A stretch of 64,000 nt of DNA from an uncultured Clostridia bacterium (GTDB lineage: Bacteria > Bacillota > Clostridia > TANB77 > CAG-465), in assembly GCA_949106495.1 (NCBI GenBank), contig CARYZD010000003.1:104911-168910 (forward strand), written 5' to 3'. The notes under the pieces were generated by a model that worked only from the letters and a program-made list of their open reading frames with translations, was not told where the DNA came from and ran no database searches. The position numbers were made by a program, and so were the translations under genes. This document shows positions 55,643-64,000 of this stretch, piece by piece (position 1 is the stretch's first letter; every line of letters starts with the position of its first letter).

Positions 55643-55664
55643 AAACTGGATTTCTCCAGTTAGT
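55643..55664 (-). terminator. Terminator of the small zinc-ribbon gene
   Basis: AACTGGA pairs with TCCAGTT. Confidence 0.75.
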
Positions 55665-55668
55665 TTTA

Positions 55669-55818
55669 CTATTGATTATTTCTAGCTTTTTTTGCATCTC
55701 TACAAGCTTTGCATCTAACAGGTTCTGAAAAACCTTTTTCAGCATAGAATTCTTGTTCACCAGCAGTAAAAACAAATTCGTTGTTGCAATCTTTGCATAC
55801 GATTGTTTTATCTTCCAT
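55669..55818 (-). CDS. Small zinc-ribbon protein
   Basis: 49 residues: VCKDCNNEF (C8, C11) and RCKACRDAKK (C36, C39) form a CxxC-X24-CxxC zinc ribbon with a FTAGEQEFY middle, matching the small probable-zinc-ribbon family. AAGGAGG precedes the ATG at 55816-55818. A longer frame on the same strand (55557-55838) is its shadow. Confidence 0.85.
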   Translation of the reverse strand: MEDKTIVCKDCNNEFVFTAGEQEFYAEKGFSEPVRCKACRDAKKARNNQ

Positions 55819-55967
55819 GATTTATTTTCCTCCTTCAAGAAATTTGTTATTATACTTTTTTAAATTTTCTTTAATTTCTTAATTTTCTTAAAGGACATTT
55901 AAAACTTTCTAATTAACATAGTTTAATTATATTACAAATATTAATAAATATCAACAAAAATGAATAA

Positions 55968-56453
55968 TTATACAATTATTTTAGTAATAATTATCGCAAT
56001 TACTATTGCAGTTATATCTCCAATTAGCCCACATATTATAGGTAACCTCATATCTTTTATTTTAATTTTACTTGACATGATAGATATAACATATAATGTT
56101 GTCTCTGTAGATGCCATAATTATTGAAGAAAATAAACCTATAAAACTATCTGGACCATATTTACTAAAATAATCTACAACAAGTGCTGTTGAAGCTCCTC
56201 CAGATAATGGCTTCATAATTATTAATGGAATTACATCTGCAGATAATCCAAATATATTTATTCCTTTTAAAATATTAGTGTCGTTTAATAGACCTGAAAT
56301 TATAGTTATTGCAAAAATATAAGGAAATATATTATATACAGTTTTTACACCTTCTTTTACTCCATCAATAAATAACATATATACATTCTTCTTTTCAATT
56401 AATGCAATTAAAACTATAATAAGTATAAAACTTGGAATAATATAATTAATCAT
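55968..56453 (-). CDS. spmB: Spore maturation protein B
   Basis: 161 residues, about five membrane helices. Nucleoside-recognition/gate-like KPLSGGASTALV and STETTLYVIS are SpmB hallmarks. Together with SpmA it promotes spore-core dehydration. Overlaps spmA by 8 bp. Confidence 0.88.
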   Translation of the reverse strand: MINYIIPSFILIIVLIALIEKKNVYMLFIDGVKEGVKTVYNIFPYIFAITIISGLLNDTNILKGINIFGLSADVIPLIIMKPLSGGASTALVVDYFSKYGPDSFIGLFSSIIMASTETTLYVISIMSSKIKIKDMRLPIICGLIGDITAIVIAIIITKIIV

Positions 56454-57021
56454 AAAATCTCCATAAGAAATTTACACTAATTAAAGAAATAGTTAACGAA
56501 ATAAATGAAACTAATATTACAGGAATAATTATTTTTTCTGGACAACTAGAATTATATAATGTTCTAAGAGAAATCATAGATGTAGGTATAATTTGCATAG
56601 AGGCTGTATTTAAAGCAATAAACATAGCCATAGATTTATTAATTTTTTGAGGATTAGCATTGTTCTTTTGAAGCTCCTCAATACCATTAAGACTATTAAT
56701 TGTAGCAGCATTTCCAACTCCCAGTAAATTAGATACAATATTTAGACTTATATATTGTTGAGCTTTTTTTGATACTTCATTCTTTTTAAATAAAAAAGAA
56801 AAAAATCCATAAACCTTTTGAGATAATTTAGACAAGATTTTGGTATTAGATAATATATTAAATATACCACTCCAAAAAATCAACATACTAGCTATTATCC
56901 AGATATTATTTATTGCATTTATTGAACTGTTTGTAATTGATTCAATAACACAACTTGGATTTGACGAAACACATGAAAAAGCTATACATATTATTAATAT
57001 TACAGACCAAATAATTGACAT
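56446..57021 (-). CDS. spmA: Spore maturation protein A
   Basis: 191 residues, polytopic. NLLGVGNAATINSLNGIEEL and MFIALNTASMQIIPTSMISLR are SpmA signature segments. The ATG at 57019-57021 has GAGG six bases upstream and is preferred over a start 12 bases earlier. First gene of spmA-spmB; indicates an endospore former. Confidence 0.88.
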   Translation of the reverse strand: MSIIWSVILIICIAFSCVSSNPSCVIESITNSSINAINNIWIIASMLIFWSGIFNILSNTKILSKLSQKVYGFFSFLFKKNEVSKKAQQYISLNIVSNLLGVGNAATINSLNGIEELQKNNANPQKINKSMAMFIALNTASMQIIPTSMISLRTLYNSSCPEKIIIPVILVSFISLTISLISVNFLWRFYD

Positions 57022-57120
57022 TTTACACCTCAATTAATTATATTAATAAAATTCTTCATTATTCTAAAATATATTGTAAATTATTATATGTATATGATAA
57101 AATTTTGTTAGTAATTGATA

Positions 57121-57697
57121 ATGAAGAAAAACCTTTTTTGATGTAGGTAGTACATTACATTATCCAATAACAGGAAATTGGTTTATAACACCTAATTTTT
57201 TTAATATTTTAGGAAATATAGATTTAGATATTGTCTTATATGCTATAGAAAAAAACTATTATTTATTAGATGAAAGAAAAATTCTTACTGAAGATGAAGA
57301 ATTTAATATGTTTTGTAAATTTTATTATAATATATTAAAAGATATGAACTATCCTAAGTTATGCAAAGAATATGTACAAGCTCTTGCATATGACTGTGTA
57401 TATAATGATAATAAAATAAATTTCTATAATGAGGTAAATGATGAGTTAAAAAATCTTTTTAAAGAGTATGTTTTATATATTATTTCTGATGCTCTGACTT
57501 CTACATATAGAGTACTTAAAAATTATGGTTTATATAATTTGTTTAAAAATGAATACATAAAGTCAGATAAAACATTATTTGAAATAGCATTAAAAAATAC
57601 AAATACAACTGATGAAAATTATTTTATAGATGACAGAATACATATAAAAATTAATAATTTAACTCAATTAAATAATATTTTAAAATTATATGTATAA
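57121..57697 (+). pseudogene. HAD-like hydrolase with broken start
   Basis: The protein FFDVGSTLHYPITGNW (HAD motif I DxGxT) runs to 57697, but its frame has no start before ATG 57308. ATG 57121 is in another frame and stops after six codons. One base fewer in the A5 run after it would give MKKTFFDVGSTL. No ribosome site is visible, so this looks like a decaying gene. Length about 190 residues; motifs II-III unclear. Confidence 0.55.
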
Positions 57698-57728
57698 AAG
57701 ACATATAACTTTTGAGTTATATGTCTTT
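57694..57728. terminator. Bidirectional terminator
   Basis: AAAAGACATATAAC pairs with GTTATATGTCTTTT. Confidence 0.8.
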
Positions 57729-58172
57729 TGTCATATCAGATAAATCTACTAAATCATAAGTATATGCTACTTCAATTTTGCCATTATTTTCTCTTTTTCT
57801 ACTTTCTATTCCTCCTGATGATTGCAAATATTTTTTCTTCTTCTCATTTTTTTCATCACACCAAATAATTAGGTTACGGTATCCTAAATTAAAAAGTTCC
57901 TTTTTTGTATCAAACAAAATCTCTGCATTTATGATATCTTTATCTTTTACATTTCTTGTATAAATGCCATATACTTCTGAATCATAATCATCATCATCTA
58001 TATCATCTGCACCAAAAAAAGATGCACCTACAATAGAATTATTTTCCTTTTCATATACATATAAATATTGATAACCTTTACTTAAATATCTTTCTAATTC
58101 ATCTTTAGATTTATTTAAATTTGGAATTTTAAGTATTTCATCAATATCTGCTTTACTTGCTCTTCTATACAT
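57717..58172 (-). CDS. Putative GNAT-family acetyltransferase
   Basis: 151 residues. The fold order fits a GNAT: YRRASKADIDEILKI start, a central strand VYEKENNSIVGASFF and VYGIYTRNVKDKDI for the acetyl-CoA loop, then LFNLGYRNLIIW. The acetyl-CoA Q/RxxGxG motif is not clear. ATG 58170-58172 is eight bases after GGAG; a GTG nine bases earlier overlaps that site. Confidence 0.45.
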   Translation of the reverse strand: MYRRASKADIDEILKIPNLNKSKDELERYLSKGYQYLYVYEKENNSIVGASFFGADDIDDDDYDSEVYGIYTRNVKDKDIINAEILFDTKKELFNLGYRNLIIWCDEKNEKKKKYLQSSGGIESRKRENNGKIEVAYTYDLVDLSDMTKDI

Positions 58173-58325
58173 ATACTTCACTCCTCAATATTAAATTATT
58201 ATTTGTTATATAAATCTTATATCATATAAACATAAATTATTCAACATCATATAATAACATTAGTCTTTCACTATATATTATTGTATTTTTTCAATAATTT
58301 TATTTAATATTAATATTAAATAAAA

Positions 58326-58366
58326 TAAAATCAAGCAATATATTTAAAATATTTGCTTGACTTTAT
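58326..58366 (-). terminator. Terminator of tRNA-Arg(ACG)
   Basis: TCAAGCAA pairs with TTGCTTGA around a 13-base loop; T-rich on the minus strand. Confidence 0.65.
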
Positions 58367-58372
58367 ACAATT

Positions 58373-58449
<77 letters not shown>

Positions 58450-58491
58450 AATAACAATATATATTATACACTAATTATATGTAAATTTCAA

Positions 58492-58908
58492 CTATTTTCT
58501 TCTTAGTTCTTTAAAGAACATCTTTAATATTTCTGAGCATTGTTCATTTGATACATATTCACACAAATTATTATCTATATTATTGTTTTTATCATCTAAT
58601 GCACCACAATATACTCTTGAAATTCTTGACTGCTTAATTGCGCCCATACACATATCACATGGATACAAAGTAACATACATTTCACAATCTTCTAGTCTCC
58701 AGTTTCTTAATTTTTTACAAGCCTTATTTATACACAATATTTCTGCATGTGCTAAAGCATTTTTCTTTTTTTCTCTTAAATTATGTGCTTTTGCAATTAC
58801 TTTTCCATTTTTGACTATAACAGCTCCAACAGGAACTTCTTTTTTTATATACGCTTTTTTTGCTTCTTTTAAAGCTTCATTCATAAAGTTATCCACATTA
58901 TTCACCAA
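58492..58908 (-). CDS. tadA: tRNA-specific adenosine deaminase
   Basis: 138 residues. Zinc/catalytic motif AHAEILCINKA (HAE) and YPCDMCMGAI (PCxxC). Converts A34 to inosine in tRNA-Arg(ACG), whose gene follows 42 bp downstream. Enzyme and substrate therefore lie together. Confidence 0.93.
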   Translation of the reverse strand: MVNNVDNFMNEALKEAKKAYIKKEVPVGAVIVKNGKVIAKAHNLREKKKNALAHAEILCINKACKKLRNWRLEDCEMYVTLYPCDMCMGAIKQSRISRVYCGALDDKNNNIDNNLCEYVSNEQCSEILKMFFKELRRK

Positions 58909-58968
58909 TTATATTATACTATCTTTTTGTTTAAAAATAAAGTTATAATTATACTTGTAATTATATAA

Positions 58969-61900
58969 AAAAATGATATAATTTATCCTATAGCTTCAAG
59001 ATGCGGTGTATTTGCTAAAACAGATATACAGCCGTTAATAAATGAAGGAGCAAGGAAAGAAGATATTGCTACTTCTATATTTCAAGCTGTTGTTAATCAA
59101 ACAATTAGTGGACTTGCTTGTGGAAGACCAATTAAAGGAAAAGTAGCATTTTTAGGTGGACCGTTAAATTATTTACCAGAATTAAGAAATAGATTTATTG
59201 AAACATTAAAACTAAAAGAAGATGAAATTATTATACCAAATGAAGCACATTTACTTGTTGCAAAAGGTGCAGCACTTGCTTCATTTGAAAATAATTTAAT
59301 TACTTCAAGAGAACTTGAGAAAAAATTAGAGAGCTTTAAAAATACAAAGTATACAGAAACTAAGCCTCTTGATGCACTTTTTAAAGATGATGAAGAATAT
59401 AGAAAATTTAAAGAAAGACATGAAAAGGATAAAGTAAGAAGAAGTGAATTAAATAGTATTAAAGGAGATATATTTGTTGGAATAGATGCAGGTTCTACAA
59501 CAACTAAACTTGTAGCAATAGATAGAAATGGAGCATTATTATATTCTCTTTATGGTAGTAATAATGGAAATCCACTTTCAAGTGTTATCTCTATGGTTAA
59601 AGAACTATATAAAAATATTCCAGATAGTGCTATCTTAAGATTTGCTGGAGTTACTGGATATGGAGAAAAACTTATTCAATCGGCTTTAAATATTGATTTA
59701 AGTGAAATAGAAACAATTGCACATTATACAGCAGCAAAAGAATTTATGCCAAATGTAAATAGTATAATAGATATTGGCGGACAAGATATGAAGTATATTA
59801 GACTTAAGAATGATGCAATAGATAATATTATGTTAAATGAAGCCTGTTCATCTGGATGTGGTTCATTTATTGAAACTTTTGCTAAAAGTTTAGGTATTTC
59901 AGTACAAGAATTTGTAGATGAGGCTATTAAGTCAAAATCACCTGTAGACCTTGGCTCAAGATGTACAGTGTTTATGAATTCAAGAATTAAACAAGCTCAA
60001 AAAGAAGGCGCAACTGTTGGTGATATATCTAGTGGATTATCTTATTCCGTAGTAAAAAACGCTATACAAAAAGTAATGAAAATTAGAGATGTTAGAAAAC
60101 TTGGAAAAAACATAGTAGTACAAGGTGGTACTTTTTATAATGATGCAGTACTTAGAAGCTTTGAAAAAATAACAGGAAGAAATGTTATTAGACCAGATAT
60201 AGCAGGACTTATGGGAGCATATGGAGTAGCTTTACTTGCTAAAGAGCAATTTATAGCTAATGAAGATGATTATTATATATCTACTATGTTAAAAACAGAA
60301 GATATAGATAAACTAAATATACAAATTTCACATGCAAGATGTGGAAAATGTGAAAATAATTGTAGACTTACAATAAATAAGTTTGGAAATGGAAAGAGAT
60401 TTATTTCTGGAAACAGATGTGAAAAAGGAGCTGGAAATACAGATACATCTAAAGACTTACCAAATATGTATAAATATAAAAGTGAGAGACTATTTTCATA
60501 TAAACCATTAGATGAAGAAATGGCACCAAGAGGTACTATTGGTATACCAAGAGTATTAAATATGTATGAAGATTATCCGTTTTGGTTTACTTTTTTAACA
60601 AATCTTGGATTTAGGGTTATAATATCAGAAAAAAGTAATAGAAAAACATATGAAAAAGGTATGGAATCAATGCCTTCAGAGTCTGTATGTTATCCTGCAA
60701 AACTTGCACATGGACATATAATGAGTTTAATTAATCAAGGAATTAAAACTATTTTTTATCCATGTATTTCATATTCAAGAAAAGAATTTGATGAAGCAGA
60801 TAATAAGTACAATTGTCCAATTGTAGCATCATACTCTGAAGTAATAAAAAATAATGTTGAGGAATTAAAAGATATAAAATATATAAATCCATTTTTACCT
60901 TTTGATGTTAAAGCTTTAGCTGAGAGAGTTATGGAATTACCAGAATTTAAAGATTATAATTTTAAAAGAAGTGAGGTATTAAAGGCAGCAAGAGAAGCAG
61001 AAAAAGAATACCAAAAATTTAGAGAAGATGTTCACAATAAAGGACAAGAAATAGTAGATTATATTAAGGAAAATAATCTTAGGGGAATAGTTCTTGCAGG
61101 ACGCCCATATCATGTTGATCCCGAAATTAATCATGGTATAGACACTTTAATTACAAGTTTAGGGCTATGTGTTTTATCTGAAGATAGTGTTTCAGATAAA
61201 GCAGATGTTAGAAGACCAATTAGAGTTGTTGATCAATGGGTATATCATTCAAGACTATATGCAGCTGCAGAATTTGTTGGAAAAAATGATTTTCTTGAAA
61301 TGATACAGCTGAATTCATTTGGTTGTGGTGTTGATGCTGTTACAACTGATGAAGTTGAAGAAATATTAACAAGTTATAATAACATGTATACATTAATTAA
61401 AATAGATGAGATTAATAACCTAGGTGCAGTTAGAATTCGTATTAGGTCTTTACTTGCAAGTATGAATAAAAGAATACAGCTAAATCAAGGAAATGAGAAT
61501 AAGTTAGATATTAATCAAAATATTGGTGAATATGAAATAAATAAAGTAAAATTTACTAAAGAAATGAAAGAACAAGGTTATACTATTCTAGTTCCACAAA
61601 TGGCACCAATTCATTTTGAATTATTAGTTGCATCTCTTGAATCCGAAGGATACAATGTAAAATTACTAAGAGAGTGCACAGAACATACTATAGAGACAGG
61701 ATTAAAATATGTCAATAATGATGCTTGTTATCCATCAATTATAACTACAGGACAAATGATTGAAGCATTAGAAAGTGGAGAATATGATTTAGATAGAACA
61801 GCATTAATGATGTCTCAAACTGGTGGCGGATGTAGAGCAACAAATTATATTGGATTTATTAGAAAAGCTTTAAAAGATGCAGGATATCCTAATATACCAA

Positions 61901-62835
61901 TAGTTTCATTTAATGTAAAAGGTATGGAAAAATCTAGTGGATTTAAAATTACATTATCACTTGTAATTAAACTTTTAAAAGCAATTGTATATGGAGATTT
62001 ACTTCAAAAAATGTTACTTAAAAATAGAGCATATGAGGTAAAGAGTGGAGAAGCTCAAAAAGTATATGATAAATGGCTAGATAAATGTAGATATATTATA
62101 AAAAATGGAACTAATAAAGAGTTTAAAGAGAGTATATATCAAATGGTTGATGATTTTGAAAATATACAAATAAATAAAAATATAGAAAAACCAAAAGTCG
62201 GTGTAGTAGGTGAAATATTAATTAAATATCATCCATTTGGAAATAACTATGTAATAGATGTATTGGAACAAGAAGGCGCAGAAGTAATAATGCCAGACTT
62301 TATGGGATTTATAAAGTATATGGGAACTCATGCTGTTACAATAAATAAGTTATTAAAGAAAGATAAAGCAATGGCACAAATTAGTAAACTTGCAATTAAA
62401 TTAATGGATGAATTTGAAAAGGATGCAAAGAAAGCTCTTGATAAATCTAAAAAGGGATATTTACCACCATGTGATATTTGGCATTTGGAAGAAAAAGTAC
62501 AAGACGTATTATCTATCGGAAACCAAACAGGTGAAGGCTGGTTTTTAACTGCCGAAATGATTGAGTATATGGAATATGGTATTTCTAATATTGTATGTGT
62601 TCAACCATTTGCATGTTTGCCAAATCACGTTGTTGGAAAAGGTGTTATAAAGACAATTAGAAAGAAATATCCTGAAGCTAATATATCACCTATAGATTAC
62701 GATCCAGGTGCTAGTCAAACTAATCAAATTAATAGAATTAAGTTATTAATTACAGTTGCAAAAGATAACTTGAAAAGAAAAGATACTGTAAAAAAATATA
62801 CAGTAAGTAGTAAAAAAATGAAAGTAAAGAAATAG
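58969..62835 (+). pseudogene. 2-hydroxyacyl-CoA dehydratase activase-like protein, 5'-truncated
   Basis: An open frame of 1288 codons with no ATG, GTG or TTG before ATG 59593. It begins abruptly at IYPIASRCGVFAKTDI, which in the family is about 150 residues into the first BadF/BcrA ATPase domain (estimate). It keeps the second ATPase domain (FVGIDAGSTTTKL, IDIGGQDMK, with the SSGCGSFIET cluster Cys), the DUF2229 region and the C-terminal dehydratase-like part. Known activases deliver electrons to 2-hydroxyacyl-CoA dehydratases at ATP cost. The first domain's ATP motifs are missing. Only about 60 bp separate it from tadA, so a deletion is likely. No ribosome site. Either a recent pseudogene or translated from an internal start. 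Confidence 0.75.
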
Positions 62836-62837
62836 AA

Positions 62838-62864
62838 GAAAGGGTCAAAAGACCCTTTTTAATT
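62838..62864 (+). terminator. Terminator after the activase-like gene
   Basis: AAAGGGTC pairs with GACCCTTT, followed by T. Confidence 0.8.
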
Positions 62865-63714
62865 ATTTATCTAATTTATTTTTATTAGTGAAATTTATAG
62901 CATTTTCAGATGTTACAACAGGTTTTTTTATTGTTTTTTCAATATTTTTTCTTGTTATAGATGCAATATTACCACCTTGCTTAGAATCTTTTTTTAATTC
63001 TTTTACACCTTGTGAATCATTTGTTTTATGAATTTCTGTTGTAGTAGCTTCTGCAAGAGTTATTAACGCAAGTTCTAAATTTGACATGTTATCTCTTAAA
63101 TTTTGCTTATTTAATCCTTTTATATCTTTATGTTTTTGAGTTGTTATTCCAAAAGTTCCTTTGCTTATTTCATCTGTAAGTATTGCATAGTCATTTACTT
63201 TCGCGCCTCTATTTTTCCATTCGTCTGTTAATTCATTTCTAGTATCGATTGAACGTAAACGAGTTTTTACCCATTCTTCAGTATAGCCTTTTTTTAAATA
63301 TGTCTTTCTTGCTCTTTCAATAGCAAGAGATGGATTGTTTATTTCTTGTATTCTTTCTTCAGCTAATTTTGCAAACCATAATTTAAATGGTTCAGCATTT
63401 GGAGAGGGTATACTTTGAATAAGTCTAAAAACAGTTTCTCTATTTGCACAATCAGTTTTGTACATTTTGCCATCTTTTTTTGATGGTAATTTTAGTTCGT
63501 GACAATTTGTCACGGACTCACTTTCTTCAATATTTAAACGCTGTTTTAGCTTTCTCCAATATGCATTTGAGTCTTTACTATTTGTTAATATTTCTACTAT
63601 ATCAACAATAGAATAATACCATTCACCATTATAAACAACTTTCCTTATCTTTTTGTCTTCAAAAAAAGATAAGTCGTTATTAGTAGTATCAGATAATTTG
63701 TTTTGATTATCCAT
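62863..63714 (-). CDS. DinD-like protein with BRO-N domain
   Basis: 283 residues. N-terminal BRO-N DNA-binding domain (about 20-115, WYYSIVDIVEILTNS and RLIQSIPSPNAEPFKLWFAKL), then the DinD-type body with RARKTYLKKGYTEEWVKTRL, GTFGITTQKHKDIKGL, LRDNMSNLELALITL and ENAINF. E. coli DinD is SOS-induced and inhibits RecA filaments. BRO-N proteins are common in phages, so acquisition is plausible. GGAGG precedes the ATG. Confidence 0.85.
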   Translation of the reverse strand: MDNQNKLSDTTNNDLSFFEDKKIRKVVYNGEWYYSIVDIVEILTNSKDSNAYWRKLKQRLNIEESESVTNCHELKLPSKKDGKMYKTDCANRETVFRLIQSIPSPNAEPFKLWFAKLAEERIQEINNPSLAIERARKTYLKKGYTEEWVKTRLRSIDTRNELTDEWKNRGAKVNDYAILTDEISKGTFGITTQKHKDIKGLNKQNLRDNMSNLELALITLAEATTTEIHKTNDSQGVKELKKDSKQGGNIASITRKNIEKTIKKPVVTSENAINFTNKNKLDK

Positions 63715-63833
63715 AAAACCTCCTTTTTTTATAAGTTTAATATAATATTATATTGTAGTAATATTATATATTTTAAACAGATGTTTGTAAATAGATTTTA
63801 ATCGTTTTTGTACACTTTTCATCGCAAAAAACG

Positions 63834-63862
63834 ACAAAAAGTCAAGCAAATGCCTGACTTTA
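63834..63862 (-). terminator. Terminator of tRNA-Arg(CCT)
   Basis: AGTCAGGCA pairs with TGCTTGACT, then T5 on the minus strand. Confidence 0.75.
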
Positions 63863-63864
63863 TA

Positions 63865-63940
63865 TGGTGCTCCTGAGACGAATCGAACGTCCGACCAACG
63901 ACTTAGGAGGTCGCTGCTCTATCCACTGAGCTACAGAAGC
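63865..63940 (-). tRNA. tRNA-Arg (CCT)
   Basis: Acceptor GCTTCTG pairs with CAGGAGC, CCA encoded. Anticodon loop CTCCTAA gives CCT, reading AGG. Not expected to read CGG. Confidence 0.95.
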
Positions 63941-64000
63941 ATATCTTTATTATATCATAAGAAAGCTAATTTTGTAAAGATACGGTTTTCAGTATTTTCA

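Noticed and set aside
55557..55838. 93-codon minus-strand open frame
   Set aside because: Shadow of the 49-residue zinc-ribbon gene, which has the ribosome site and the CxxC pairs in another frame.

Overview
The window is 64 kb of very AT-rich, densely coding DNA. Gene order and protein types point to a low-GC, Gram-positive, spore-forming member of the Clostridia: a dnaX-ybaB-recR block behind an SRP RNA, spmA/spmB, an OmpR-type two-component pair, mutS-mutL-miaA, lemA-htpX, and a 2-hydroxyacyl-CoA dehydratase activase-like protein. Arginine is encoded mostly by AGA. The species cannot be named from the sequence; an uncultivated gut Clostridia lineage is a reasonable guess.

Layout. 1-4.4 kb: an ABC ATPase cut by the window edge, a phosphatase, cyclophilin, thioredoxin with a mini ferredoxin-thioredoxin-reductase-like protein, a membrane J-domain protein and a ferritin-like protein. 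4.4-8.8 kb: a CobW GTPase and a calcium-type P-ATPase. 8.8-11 kb: a transglutaminase-like protein with a broken frame, then four small phage-like genes. 11-18.7 kb: hpt, tatD, the two-component system, murI, recR, ybaB, dnaX and the SRP RNA. 19.5-24.6 kb: a VirD4/TraG coupling ATPase, two unknowns, a CofE-like protein and a ClpX-like ATPase with two frame breaks. 24.7-34.5 kb: rnpB, AI-2E transporter, gyrA, a J-domain co-chaperone, an MBL hydrolase, DnaI- and DnaD-like replication proteins, and three small membrane proteins resembling VirB3, VirB6 and VirB2. 34.9-37.75 kb: tRNA-Lys, tRNA-Glu and tRNA-Thr, then a 2.6-kb islet bounded by a 19-bp direct repeat that overlaps the tRNA-Thr end; it carries an integrase relic and a secreted metalloprotease. 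37.8-64 kb: mostly housekeeping genes (nagZ-like, tdk, rsmA, lemA, htpX, dut, miaA, mutL, mutS, spmA, spmB, tadA), two tRNA-Arg genes, a 5'-truncated activase gene and a DinD-like protein.

Most striking observation. I searched every gene in frame for the arginine codon CGG. I found only four, at 9765-9767, 24585-24587, 38480-38482 and 41666-41668. Each lies inside the short window where its gene must change to the +1 frame for the conserved protein to continue. No intact gene has an in-frame CGG, although out-of-frame CGG is common (AAC GGA, GCG GAT and similar). Reading CGGN as a single residue restores the ClpX zinc-finger spacing exactly and gives a gap-free alignment between the two metallophosphoesterase paralogs. 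I infer that CGG is unassigned here, and that ribosomes move +1 or read four bases at it. The window encodes tRNA-Arg(ACG), next to tadA, and tRNA-Arg(CCT). Neither should read CGG. Three other frame breaks (integrase relic, second ClpX-like site, HAD-like gene) have no CGG and look like ordinary indels or decay.
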